A stretch of DNA of 64,000 nucleotides, taken from contig NZ_RCST01000001.1 of assembly GCF_013141865.1 (NCBI RefSeq), positions 806,001 to 870,000 on the forward strand. The letters run 5' to 3'. Of this stretch, positions 26,453-34,309 are shown piece by piece. Each line of letters begins with the position of its first letter. The stretch's first letter is position 1. Below the pieces are notes generated by a model, which did not search any database, was not told the DNA's origin, and was given only the letters and a program-made list of their open reading frames with translations. Source of the DNA: Methylomonas sp. ZR1 (GTDB lineage: Bacteria; Pseudomonadota; Gammaproteobacteria; Methylococcales; Methylomonadaceae). The position numbers were made by a program, and so were the translations under genes.

Positions 26453-27283
26453 CTATTTTTTGCCTTTCGGAATCCAGCCCATCAATTGGCGGATTTTACG
26501 TTCGGTAATAAATGCCAGAGAAAACAATTGAATAAAATTCTCGGCTTCAATCAAATCCAATCCTATATTGGCGGGTACCAATTCCTTGCGGGTTCCAAAC
26601 ATCCGGTCCCAAATCGCCAGCACTATGCCGTAATTGCTGTCATGTTCCGAGCGCAAAGTGGAATGGTGAGTGCGGTGCAGGGAAGGGGTGATAATGATTT
26701 GAGAAATCGTAGCTTCGTTGGGGACGCGGATGTTGCCGTGATGAAAAAAGATGAAAAATAACTCGATAATTTCGATGGAAAGCACTAGGTAAGCATCCAC
26801 GCCGATTACTACCACGAATATACATTTGTAAATTATTTCCAGAAATAAATCGAAAACATGAAATCTAAAACCGGTGGAAACGTTAAAGCATTTGTCGCTA
26901 TGGTGGATTTTATGAAAGCGCCATAAGTATTCGGACCGATGGCTGGCGTAATGCCACAGGTAAATGGCCAGATCAAAAAAAGCAAACGCCAGAATCCATT
27001 TAAGCGGACCGTTACTCAGGCCGCTTAATAATCCGTAACTGGCGAATTGTTGCGCTACCAGAAATAAGGATGAGGCTCGGAGCGCGGTTAAGATTAAATT
27101 GTTGACCAAGAAAGCCGTAGTATTGGTGACAAACGACTCTTTATAGGTTTTGGCCGGGAATGGCCGATAAGGTTTGGTTTTTTCTATGACCAGCAACAGC
27201 ACGAAAGCCAGTATCGCTAATCCGAATAAGGCTTCGTTAAAAAACAGGCTACTGTCGCCTTGGCTATTTGCAGTGGTGTTCAT
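26453..27283 (-). CDS. Fatty acid hydroxylase/sterol desaturase-family membrane di-iron protein
   Basis: This is a 276-residue membrane protein with three to four hydrophobic segments and the complete histidine clusters of the family: HYASH, HKIHH, FHHGN and HRTHH. These bind a non-heme di-iron centre used for hydroxylation or desaturation of lipid chains or sterols. The ATG at 27283 has a GGGGA ribosome site. It lies between the LOV gene and msrP in the light locus. The lipid substrate is unknown. Methanotrophs of this order can make sterols, so a sterol or hopanoid role is possible, but the stress context also suits membrane-lipid modification or carotenoid hydroxylation. Confidence 0.88.
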   Translation of the reverse strand: MNTTANSQGDSSLFFNEALFGLAILAFVLLLVIEKTKPYRPFPAKTYKESFVTNTTAFLVNNLILTALRASSLFLVAQQFASYGLLSGLSNGPLKWILAFAFFDLAIYLWHYASHRSEYLWRFHKIHHSDKCFNVSTGFRFHVFDLFLEIIYKCIFVVVIGVDAYLVLSIEIIELFFIFFHHGNIRVPNEATISQIIITPSLHRTHHSTLRSEHDSNYGIVLAIWDRMFGTRKELVPANIGLDLIEAENFIQLFSLAFITERKIRQLMGWIPKGKK

Positions 27284-27322
27284 GGAAGTCCCCAATAATG
27301 AGATATTTATCGAACGGTTTTT

Positions 27323-27778
27323 TTAATTTCCTTGAATAGCGTTTAATAAATTTGTCAATTCCTTGATTTCGTTATTGGCATTTATTTGTTGGGTAATGTC
27401 GTATTGCACGCCCAGATAATAAATGACTCTATTTTTCTTATCCAATAGCGGGGTTATTTTCAAATGATTGTGGAATAAAGTGCCGTCTTTTTTATAGTTT
27501 CTTAAGGTGACTTCCACTGTTTCGTGGTTTTTCATGGCTTCCACAATTTTAAAACGCGCATCTTGCTCTCTGTCTTCACCTTGCAAAAACCGGCAGTTGT
27601 GGCCGATGATCTCGTCATGGCTATATCCGGTTAAACGTTCAAATGCCTTATTGGCATAGATAATCGGCGCGTCTTCAATGTCAGGGTCGGCTAGCGTGAC
27701 GCCGTTGACGCATTCGTCCAAAATAGCGGAAAGTACTTGCGGAATCAGTCCGCTATCTTTTTCAACAATAAAAGCCAT
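27323..27778 (-). CDS. Short LOV-domain blue-light photosensor
   Basis: This 151-residue protein is essentially one LOV (PAS) domain. It contains the diagnostic flavin-adduct motif GHNCRFLQ with photoactive Cys62, IIYANKAFERLTGY before it, and VTLRNYKKDGTLFHNHLKI and YYLGVQYDITQQ after it. A C-terminal helix of about 20 residues (NANNEIKELTNLLNA) could form a coiled coil. There is no output domain, as in the short LOV proteins of Pseudomonas putida, so signalling must be through dimerisation or a partner. The ribosome site is CCCGGAG. Neighbours are a SRPBCC gene (42 bases upstream) and the fatty-acid-hydroxylase-like gene (39 bases downstream). Flavin binding and blue-light chemistry are a confident family inference. 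Confidence 0.93.
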   Translation of the reverse strand: MAFIVEKDSGLIPQVLSAILDECVNGVTLADPDIEDAPIIYANKAFERLTGYSHDEIIGHNCRFLQGEDREQDARFKIVEAMKNHETVEVTLRNYKKDGTLFHNHLKITPLLDKKNRVIYYLGVQYDITQQINANNEIKELTNLLNAIQGN

Positions 27779-27820
27779 GGTTAAACTCCGGGTTTTATAA
27801 TAATTATGAGTTTGTAAATG

Positions 27821-28306
27821 CTAGTTGCATTCTACTAATATTAAATTCCTGATGTTTTCGACGGTGTTTTCCGCACCGTCTTCGATCGCGCAACGAATTA
27901 ATTTTTCAAAAGGCCGCATAAATACCTCCAACTCCAAGAATTCAAAACGAAACGTCAAGCGGGTAGGTCGGCGATCTTCTTGAATGGCTTCGAGCAGATA
28001 GCTGTGTTTGTAAGGTTGGGTTAATCCTTGAAAGATCAGCTTGGATTTGGGTTGATATTCGGTAATTTCAAAAACAGATTCTATTTCGCCGTTGTTGTCG
28101 TTACGAATTTGCTTGGCCTTGGCGCCGATGAATACTTCCTTGCCGTCGAGCGGTTCAAAATCGACTACTTCCACAGCCCATTTCGGATAGTTTTCAAAAA
28201 AATTTTCACCAACATAATGAAAAACATCGTCAACAGGTTTGTCTATATCGATGCAGGCCTCGCCGGCAATGGGCTTGTGTGAGTCAAACGGAAATTTGAT
28301 GTGCAT
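27821..28306 (-). CDS. SRPBCC/START-like lipid-binding-fold protein
   Basis: This is a 161-residue protein beginning MHIKFPFDSHKP at the ATG at 28306, which has an AGGGGGAA ribosome site. It has the SRPBCC pattern: CIDIDKPVDDVFHYVGENFFENYPKW near the start, ESVFEITEYQPKSKLIF in the middle, and a long C-terminal helix with EKLIRCAIEDGAENTVENI. Members bind hydrophobic ligands or act as cyclases or co-chaperones. It precedes the LOV gene. No function can be assigned more closely. A decayed SRPBCC gene elsewhere in this window (36357-36539) belongs to the same broad superfamily but has a different N-terminal membrane segment. Confidence 0.82.
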   Translation of the reverse strand: MHIKFPFDSHKPIAGEACIDIDKPVDDVFHYVGENFFENYPKWAVEVVDFEPLDGKEVFIGAKAKQIRNDNNGEIESVFEITEYQPKSKLIFQGLTQPYKHSYLLEAIQEDRRPTRLTFRFEFLELEVFMRPFEKLIRCAIEDGAENTVENIRNLILVECN

Positions 28307-28344
28307 TTGATGTTCCCCCTCGCGGAGCTTTCTGCTCAGCGTTG

Positions 28345-28373
28345 TTATTATTTTTCTGGACACGTAAAGCCAA
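28345..28373 (-). promoter_or_regulatory. Candidate sigma-70-type promoter for the SRPBCC-LOV-msrPQ segment
   Basis: Read on the minus strand, TTGGCT (28373-28368) is followed after exactly 17 bases by TAATAA (28350-28345), about 40 bases before the SRPBCC ATG. The 165-base gap at 28307-28471 is the largest between ftsH and the photolyase, so an internal promoter here is plausible. The match is moderate (TTGACA/TATAAT consensus), and a different sigma factor may be used. Confidence 0.35.
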
Positions 28374-28471
28374 TAAAACGGTATTTAAATCTGTGCAATT
28401 AAATCGCCGTCAGGCGCTTCGGCTTTTTATGTCTAATTCTAGCCCGCTTTCTACCGGAAAATTACCAATCT

Positions 28472-28891
28472 CTAGTTTTGCTGGTGGCGCATGGCCGCGC
28501 AGCCGCCATAAAGCAGGTGCGATAAGCCCGAATAAATAAATAATTGCCGGTAGTTTTCGTCGATTTCAATTTGATTAATCGAGCAGTAAAACTCCAGGGA
28601 GCCAATTAATAGCAGCAGAAAAACCCCTAACGCCGCCAATGCTTCCGGGCTGTTGCTTAATTTATAAAAACTGTACGCTGCGATTTGGATTAAGCACAAA
28701 TAAAACATCATTAACCGCATATTGTTTGCCAATGGACCGTACAAGTCGCTGCTATCTTCAAAAAACAGGGTATTGCCGAATATGGTGGCTGCACCGCTGA
28801 TCAATAATAAAATCACCGCTACATTAAAATTAATCTGCAACAACAATTGCAGGAAATTCATGGTTTTTGTGGTTATCGATTGAGTATGCAT
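28472..28891 (-). CDS. Small four-helix membrane protein of unknown function
   Basis: This is a 139-residue protein with about four hydrophobic segments (INFNVAVILLLISGAATIFG, MRLMMFYLCLIQIAAYSFY, LAALGVFLLLLIGSLEFY, FIYSGLSHLLYGGC). The ribosome site AGAGGTAG precedes the ATG. It lies directly downstream of an intrinsic terminator that follows ftsH, so its expression relative to ftsH could be reduced by that hairpin. I recognise no family. Membership of the light locus rests on co-orientation and its place between ftsH and the SRPBCC gene. Confidence 0.7.
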   Translation of the reverse strand: MHTQSITTKTMNFLQLLLQINFNVAVILLLISGAATIFGNTLFFEDSSDLYGPLANNMRLMMFYLCLIQIAAYSFYKLSNSPEALAALGVFLLLLIGSLEFYCSINQIEIDENYRQLFIYSGLSHLLYGGCAAMRHQQN

Positions 28892-28903
28892 ATTGCTACC
28901 TCT

Positions 28904-28944
28904 GAAAAAAAGATACCCTCCAGGAGTACAGCGTTTGGAGGGTA
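28904..28944 (-). terminator. Intrinsic terminator downstream of ftsH
   Basis: On the minus strand TACCCTCCA (28944-28936) pairs perfectly with TGGAGGGTA (28922-28914) around a 13-base loop and is followed by TCTTTTTTT (28913-28905). This is a textbook rho-independent terminator 15 bases after the ftsH stop. It separates hflK-hflC-ftsH from the LOV/MsrPQ/photolyase genes, and only about 13 bases separate the U-tract from the next start codon. Confidence 0.88.
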
Positions 28945-28959
28945 CATAGAGGAGGACTT

Positions 28960-30864
28960 TTAGGACGCCAATATTTGTCCTTGATCCAGGTGACCACCGG
29001 TTTCTTCGTTTATTGAGTCTTCAATCTCTTCAAACGATTTGGGTTCTTCTACTTCGGGTTCCGGTGGCGCAAGTTTTTTACCTTGTAACAGTTCGTCAAT
29101 CTGATACTTATCGATGGTTTCCCAATCCATTAAGGCTTGCGCCATGTTGTGCAACACTTCGATGTTTTCTTTCAGAATAGCTTCGGCGCGGTTGTAGTTA
29201 GCATCGATCACCGCCCGAACTTCTTCATCAATAGTTTGGGCCATCTTTTCGGACATTGGTTTGGACTGCGGGCCCATATAGCCGCCTTCGCTGTCGCCGT
29301 AATCCATCGGCCCTAAACGGTCTGATAATCCCCACTTGGTGACCATGTTTCTAGCTAATTGCGTAGCCCGCATGATGTCGTTGGAAGCGCCGGTGGTGAC
29401 CTTGTTTTTACCGTAAATCAAGGCTTCCGCTACCCGGCCACCGAACAAACTGGCGATCTGGCTTTCCAGCTTATCCTTGGAGGCACTGTATTGGTCGCGC
29501 TCTGGCAGGAACATCGTGATACCCAAAGCTCCGCCGCGCGGCATGATGCTGACTTTGTAGACAGGATCATGTTCAGGCACATTGCGACCGACGATGGCAT
29601 GGCCGGCTTCGTGATAAGCGGTCATCAACAAGTCTTCCTTGGTCATGACCATGGTGCGTTTTTCCACACCCATGATCATTTTGTCGCGGGCTTTGTCCAA
29701 ATCGTTCATGGTCACGACACGCTTTTTGTTACGCGCAGCGAACAAAGCGCCTTCGTTGATCAAGTTAGCCAATTCCGCGCCGGAAAAGCCGGGCGTGCCG
29801 CGGGCCAAATCGTTGATGTTGACGTCTTCCGCCAAAGGCACTTTGGCACCGTGCACTCTTAAAATTTGCTCTCGGCCTTTGATGTCCGGTAAACCGACTT
29901 GAACTTGCCTGTCGAAACGGCCCGGTCTCAACAAAGCCTTGTCAAGTACGTCAGCGCGGTTGGTAGCGGCGATGACGATAATGCCTTCGTTGCCGCTGAA
30001 ACCGTCCATTTCCACCAGCAGCTGGTTGAGCGTTTGCTCGCGTTCATCATTACCGCCGCCGATACCGCTGCCGCCACGTTGCCGGCCTACTGCATCAATC
30101 TCGTCAATGAAGATAATGCAAGGTGCACGTTTTTTGGCTTGTTCGAACATGTCTCTGACCCTGGAAGCACCGACCCCGACGAACATTTCCACGAAATCGG
30201 AACCCGAGATGGAGAAGAACGGCACGCCTGCTTCGCCGGCAATCGCTCTGGCTAACAAGGTTTTACCGGTACCCGGAGGGCCCACCATCAGCACGCCGCG
30301 CGGAATTTTGCCGCCTAATGCTTCGTATTTGCCCGGATCTTTGAGGAAGTCGACCATTTCCACGACGTCTTCCTTGGCTTCTTCCACGCCGGCCACGTCG
30401 GTGAAGCGTACCTTGATCTGGTCTTCAGCCATCAACTTGGCTCGGCTTTTACCGAAACCCATCTGGCCGTCGCGGCCGCCCATCGCTGCCTGCTTACGCA
30501 TGAAATACACCAGCACCATGATCAGCAGCAGGGTAGGCGCCCAAGAAATGAGGATGTTCATCAAAGTGGAGGGTTGTTGTGGCTTCTCGACTTTGATTTT
30601 CACGCCATACTCCAGCAATTCGTCAATCATTCTGGAGTCGTTGGGGTTGTAGGTCGCAAAGCGCGTACCGTTCTGGCGTTGGCCGTCAACGTAGTTGCCG
30701 TCTATCACCACTTCCGTAACCACTTTGTTACGCACGTCTTCGATAAAGTCGGAGTACGAAATTTCATAATGCGGATCGTATTGCGGCATGTTGCGGTTCA
30801 TCACCGCCGACACCACCAACCCTGCTACGATCAGGATGGAGAGAAAAATAAACATTTTTTTCAT
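28960..30864 (-). CDS. ftsH: ATP-dependent zinc metalloprotease FtsH
   Basis: This 634-residue membrane-anchored AAA+ protease degrades damaged or unassembled membrane proteins and short-lived regulators. Two N-terminal transmembrane helices (about 4-22 and 100-118) flank a periplasmic domain. The AAA module has Walker A GPPGTGKT near residue 196, Walker [13 protein letters not shown], and the second region of homology [20 protein letters not shown] (two parts, ATNRAD and RPGRFD). The protease domain has HEAGH near residue 417 for zinc. All motifs are intact. It follows hflC by 17 bases. The usual ftsH neighbour is ftsJ/rlmE; linkage to hflKC and a sigma factor is atypical and suggests a stress-dedicated copy. 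Confidence 0.97.
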   Translation of the reverse strand: MKKMFIFLSILIVAGLVVSAVMNRNMPQYDPHYEISYSDFIEDVRNKVVTEVVIDGNYVDGQRQNGTRFATYNPNDSRMIDELLEYGVKIKVEKPQQPSTLMNILISWAPTLLLIMVLVYFMRKQAAMGGRDGQMGFGKSRAKLMAEDQIKVRFTDVAGVEEAKEDVVEMVDFLKDPGKYEALGGKIPRGVLMVGPPGTGKTLLARAIAGEAGVPFFSISGSDFVEMFVGVGASRVRDMFEQAKKRAPCIIFIDEIDAVGRQRGGSGIGGGNDEREQTLNQLLVEMDGFSGNEGIIVIAATNRADVLDKALLRPGRFDRQVQVGLPDIKGREQILRVHGAKVPLAEDVNINDLARGTPGFSGAELANLINEGALFAARNKKRVVTMNDLDKARDKMIMGVEKRTMVMTKEDLLMTAYHEAGHAIVGRNVPEHDPVYKVSIMPRGGALGITMFLPERDQYSASKDKLESQIASLFGGRVAEALIYGKNKVTTGASNDIMRATQLARNMVTKWGLSDRLGPMDYGDSEGGYMGPQSKPMSEKMAQTIDEEVRAVIDANYNRAEAILKENIEVLHNMAQALMDWETIDKYQIDELLQGKKLAPPEPEVEEPKSFEEIEDSINEETGGHLDQGQILAS

Positions 30865-30881
30865 GATAGCTGTCTCCTAAC

Positions 30882-31748
30882 TTACTTTTCGCTGGAGAAG
30901 TATTTGAAAAAGTCGGAGTTTGGTTTTAACACCAAAGTATCCTGAGTTTTTTCAAATGAGGTTTGGTATGCCTGCAAGCTACGGTAGAACGCATAAAACT
31001 CGGGGTTTTTACCGTAGCTTTTCGCGTAAATTTCCGCTGATTGCGCATCACCGCGACCGCGAATGCTTTCCGCATCGCGCTGGGCATTGGCAACTATCAC
31101 GTGTTTTTGCTTATCGGCTTCCGCGCTGATTTGTTCGGCGCTTTCGGCACCTTGCGAACGGAATTCTCTGGCGACCCGCTCGCGTTCGGCACGCATCCGT
31201 TGGTACACCGAGCTGCTGACTTCCGGCGGCAGATCGATGCGTTTAACGCGGATGTCGATCAATTCAATGCCGAACTTTTCGGCGGCCGGCGCTAATTTAG
31301 CCAGTAAGGTTTGCCTTAGTTCGTTTCGGTCTTCGGAGATCAATTGCTTGATGGTCCGCACGCCGAACTCGCTACGCATGGCGTCTTTCATGATTTGGTC
31401 CAGGCGCAGATTGGCTTGAAACTCGTCGCCGCCGACCGTGGTGTAAAAGAGACCCACATCACCGATTCGCCATTTGACGAATGAGTCAACAATAACGTTC
31501 TTCTTCTCGGAGGTAAGAAAACGCTCGGATTTGGCATCCAAGGTCAGCACACGCGCATCAAATGTACTGACGTTATTGATGATGGGGGTCTTGAAATGTA
31601 GCCCGGGGGTGTAGTCGGAGGTGACCATTTCCCCGAGGCGAAACAGAATGGCTTTTTCGTTTTCTTTGACATAAAAAACCGACATATAGGCCAGTACGCA
31701 CAGGGTTAAACCGGCCGGAATTAAAACTTGGGTGGTTTTGCTGCTCAT
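30882..31748 (-). CDS. hflC: FtsH-regulating membrane protein HflC (SPFH family)
   Basis: This is a 288-residue SPFH/band-7 protein with one N-terminal transmembrane helix (VLIPAGLTLCVLAYMSVFYV) and the band-7 core VKENEKAILFRLGEMV. HflC pairs with HflK to form a periplasmic cage around FtsH and modulate its access to substrates. The start overlaps the hflK stop by four bases (31745-31748), which implies translational coupling and a fixed stoichiometry. A coiled-coil-forming helix contains MRAERERVAREFRSQGAESAE. Length and motifs are normal for the family. Confidence 0.95.
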   Translation of the reverse strand: MSSKTTQVLIPAGLTLCVLAYMSVFYVKENEKAILFRLGEMVTSDYTPGLHFKTPIINNVSTFDARVLTLDAKSERFLTSEKKNVIVDSFVKWRIGDVGLFYTTVGGDEFQANLRLDQIMKDAMRSEFGVRTIKQLISEDRNELRQTLLAKLAPAAEKFGIELIDIRVKRIDLPPEVSSSVYQRMRAERERVAREFRSQGAESAEQISAEADKQKHVIVANAQRDAESIRGRGDAQSAEIYAKSYGKNPEFYAFYRSLQAYQTSFEKTQDTLVLKPNSDFFKYFSSEK

Positions 31749-32908
31749 GGTTTGCTCCTGCTAGGACGTAATTCGTTGCCGGTTGATTTGCGAACGGCGT
31801 TTTTGTCGCCGTTGTGCGGTTCTGCGCTAACTTCCGGTTCCGTATGGCTGGCAGCGGGCTGCGCATGTTGAGTAATGGTTTGCGGCAAGGGCATATACAT
31901 CATCGGGCTGGATTGGTCTTCGTTCAGCATGATTTTATTGGTGCTGCTGTACAGCTTTTCTTTGGCTTCCAGGTACAAACGCTTGCGGGTGATGGCGGGG
32001 CTTTTTTCGTATTCCACCAGCAATTGATCGAACCGTTCGGTTTCACCTTTGGCTTTGGCGACTTTCTCGGCTTCGTAAGCTTCCGCTTCCTGAATAATCC
32101 GTGATGCCGCGCCGCGTGCTTTAGGAATTACTTCGTTGCTGTAGGCTTCGGCTTCGTTTATCAAGCGTTGTTTATCTTCCCTGGCCCGAATCGCGTCTTC
32201 AAAGGCGCCTTGCACTTCTTCGGGTGGTTGTGCATCCTGCAAGTTGACACTGGCGATGCTGATGCCGGCTTTGTAAGCATCCATCGCTTCCTGGATTTGT
32301 TCTTTGATCTCGGCGACGATCTGGCTACGGCCTTCGGTTAACACGAAGTCCATATTGTTGCGGCCAATCACCGCCCGCTCCACGCTTTCAGTCAGTTGTT
32401 TCAACGTGTTTTCGTTGTTTTTGACATTGAACAAGTAGTCTCGGGCGTTATTGATTTGATACTGCACAGCCAGACGCACGGTAATGATGTTTTCGTCCGC
32501 GGTCAGCATTAGCGATTCCTGTGGAATCACAGATGATTTGTTCACCCGGCTGGCGTCGGTGTAGCCCACTTCGATAAACCGTTGCTGCTCTACGTTGACA
32601 TTGGCGACGCTTTCGATGGGCGCGGGAATATGCCAGTGTGGGCCGGGTAGGGTGGTTTCCGTGTAAGCGCCAAAGCGGCTTACCACGCCTCGATTGCCTT
32701 GGTCCACGATGTAAACGCCGCTGGCCAGCCAGACGACGGTCAACGTGCCACCCACGGCGGCGGCGATGTTGGTTAACGAAAACATACTCTTATGATCGTT
32801 GAAGAAGTCGCCCGCTTTGGTAGAGACGTGCTTCCACTGCTTATCCAATTCCAACTTCCAGTCGGACTGCGGCGTTTGCTTACTGGTGTTTTGTTTTTCT
32901 GATGACAT
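31745..32908 (-). CDS. hflK: FtsH-regulating membrane protein HflK (SPFH family)
   Basis: This is a 387-residue SPFH/band-7 protein. A hydrophilic N-terminus (about 1-45) precedes a transmembrane helix (LTNIAAAVGGTLTVVWLASGVYIV) and the core VDQGNRGVVSRFGAYTETTLPGPHWHIPAP (seen in parts GNRGVVSRFGAY and GPHWHIP). A long alanine/glutamate-rich helix and a C-terminal tail follow. The ATG at 32908 has a GAGGAG ribosome site five bases upstream, better than the GTG at 32914. It is the first of the hflK-hflC-ftsH group and lies 50 bases after the sigma-factor stop. HflKC is usually linked to hfq-hflX in gammaproteobacteria, so this placement is unusual. Confidence 0.95.
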   Translation of the reverse strand: MSSEKQNTSKQTPQSDWKLELDKQWKHVSTKAGDFFNDHKSMFSLTNIAAAVGGTLTVVWLASGVYIVDQGNRGVVSRFGAYTETTLPGPHWHIPAPIESVANVNVEQQRFIEVGYTDASRVNKSSVIPQESLMLTADENIITVRLAVQYQINNARDYLFNVKNNENTLKQLTESVERAVIGRNNMDFVLTEGRSQIVAEIKEQIQEAMDAYKAGISIASVNLQDAQPPEEVQGAFEDAIRAREDKQRLINEAEAYSNEVIPKARGAASRIIQEAEAYEAEKVAKAKGETERFDQLLVEYEKSPAITRKRLYLEAKEKLYSSTNKIMLNEDQSSPMMYMPLPQTITQHAQPAASHTEPEVSAEPHNGDKNAVRKSTGNELRPSRSKP

Positions 32909-32958
32909 AATCACTCCTCTTGTAGTGTTAGCCTGACCTGGGTCAATGATTGTTATTG

Positions 32959-34218
32959 TTAGCCGTCCTTGGGTTCGAGAAATAGCATAAGGTCAAAGCC
33001 AAATTGTTGTTTCAGTTTTTTTAAAGCTTCATTTTGAATTTGCCTAACTCTCTCCCGAGTAACATGCAGCTGATCCGCTACTGCCTGCAAGGTCATTTCC
33101 GTGTGATCGCGCAGACCGAAACGCATTGTTAAAATCGCCGCCTGTTTTTCAGGTAACGAAGCAACTGCTTTGTCGACATATTGAGCCAGATCCTGATCAA
33201 TTAGTTCATCGAGTGGCAGACTGAATTGATGCTGCTGCATTTTTGCCATCAATTCCAGGTTATCGTCATCATCTCCTATAGACGCATCCAAAGAATGCGT
33301 GGCTTGATAGTAGCTGCTGATGGTTTTAATCTCTTGCTCGGATAAATCGCAAGCCAGTTTTAATTCTGCGATGCTCGGCCAGCGCTCATATCTAAGGTAG
33401 CAACTACGCATAGCTTCGAATACGGTGGCGGCTTTTTCGGCCAAAGCCACCGGAAGTCGCACAATTTTTTCTTGTTTGACAATCAGACGGGATATGGCCT
33501 GTCTGATCCAATAAATGGCGTAAGTGGAAAAGCAGATGCCGCGATCCGGATCGAATCTGTCTACTGCTTTAATGAGCCCGACCAGGCCTTCCTGCATCAA
33601 ATCTTCAAAGCTCAGGTTACTGGTTTTGTACTTGTGCGCCACGAACGCCACCAAGCCGGTGTTGGCGGAGATCATTTCCTGGCGCAAGCTTCTTAATTCC
33701 CGTTTGGCTTTGCCCAAGCGTTTTTTGAAATCTGCGCCGTCTTCGGTGTCCGTGGTCAATATGCTCTCTGCTTGCGCCGCACTGTCCAACAAAAATACCG
33801 GTAACAAGTGCAGGCTGTACAACAAGCGATTCACTGAGCGGGCGATCAGGGATTGCTGGGCAAACTCCGAACCCATAAGTTGTACAACATTCTCGGCTTG
33901 TACAACTTTGCCCTGTCCGTTATTCTCACCCCAGGCAAGCTGATGGGATCTGTTGGCTGTCTCGGTATTGACCAGTAATTGCAGTAGCCTTTTATAGTCT
34001 TCCGAGTTCTTGGCTAAGATCAGATCCGAGGAGTCCACTCCCGAATCAAGATCATGCAAGAACCTGTTAATTATCAAAGCGTTGGTTTGCTTGTTCTCAA
34101 GCAATAACGCTAACAGATTCTGCCTGGCCTGTTCAACTTGAACGGCAAGTGAGTTGGGTTGGGATTCTGTTATCGAATCCATCTCGCTATCAATTGGCAA
34201 TGCGGCTAAGTTGGACAT
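32959..34218 (-). CDS. Sigma-70-family RNA polymerase sigma factor (group 2-like)
   Basis: This is a 419-residue sigma factor. Region 2 (about 195-262) contains NLSFEDLMQEGLVGLIKAVDRFD and FSTYAIYWIRQAISR. Region 3 (about 265-340) follows, and region 4 (about 350-410) ends in the helix-turn-helix VADQLHVTRERVRQIQNEALKKLK. The RpoD-type region 1.1 and large non-conserved insert are not evident; instead there is a poorly conserved N-terminal extension of about 190 residues. It thus resembles RpoS/SigB-like alternative factors rather than the housekeeping one. It is divergent from the CarH/LitR-type gene and upstream of hflK-hflC-ftsH, suggesting a light- or stress-induced factor for this locus. 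The ATG at 34218 is preferred over a TTG two codons upstream. Confidence 0.9.
   Translation of the reverse strand: MSNLAALPIDSEMDSITESQPNSLAVQVEQARQNLLALLLENKQTNALIINRFLHDLDSGVDSSDLILAKNSEDYKRLLQLLVNTETANRSHQLAWGENNGQGKVVQAENVVQLMGSEFAQQSLIARSVNRLLYSLHLLPVFLLDSAAQAESILTTDTEDGADFKKRLGKAKRELRSLRQEMISANTGLVAFVAHKYKTSNLSFEDLMQEGLVGLIKAVDRFDPDRGICFSTYAIYWIRQAISRLIVKQEKIVRLPVALAEKAATVFEAMRSCYLRYERWPSIAELKLACDLSEQEIKTISSYYQATHSLDASIGDDDDNLELMAKMQQHQFSLPLDELIDQDLAQYVDKAVASLPEKQAAILTMRFGLRDHTEMTLQAVADQLHVTRERVRQIQNEALKKLKQQFGFDLMLFLEPKDG
33877..33908. promoter_or_regulatory. Perfect inverted repeat with two TTGTACAA boxes inside the sigma-factor gene
   Basis: AAGTTGTACAA (33877-33887) and TTGTACAACTT (33898-33908) are perfect 11-bp inverted arms separated by ten bases. 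Each arm contains the palindrome TTGTACAA, and the two boxes start 18 bp apart. Another CTGTACAA lies at 33815-33822. TTGTACAA fits the CarH half-site pattern nTnTACAn. The site is about 310-340 bases inside the coding sequence. It could be an intragenic operator of the divergent CarH/LitR-type regulator, or an RNA hairpin. Confidence 0.45.
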
Positions 34219-34309
34219 AATCAATTCACTTGGTTATTTAAGTTGTTGGCAAATAACTTACTAGAATGTAGAATGTTTGTCAAAGTATTTTCTATACAAA
34301 AGTTGAACA
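34219..34309. promoter_or_regulatory. Divergent promoter/operator region of the sigma factor and CarH/LitR-type regulator
   Basis: This is a 91-base AT-rich intergenic region. On the plus strand CTATACAA (34292-34299) fits the CarH half-site nTnTACAn, and exactly 11 bp later TTGAACAA (34303-34310) matches with one mismatch, overlapping the regulator's start codon. On the minus strand TTCTACAT (34273-34266) fits, and 11 bp away TTTGACAA (34284-34277) fits with one mismatch. The latter overlaps a TTGACA -35-like hexamer (34283-34278) for the sigma gene, with a weak TAAGTT 17 bases on. Tandem half-sites at 11-bp spacing are how CarH tetramers bind. The consensus is loose, so chance matches in AT-rich DNA are possible. 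Confidence 0.5.
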
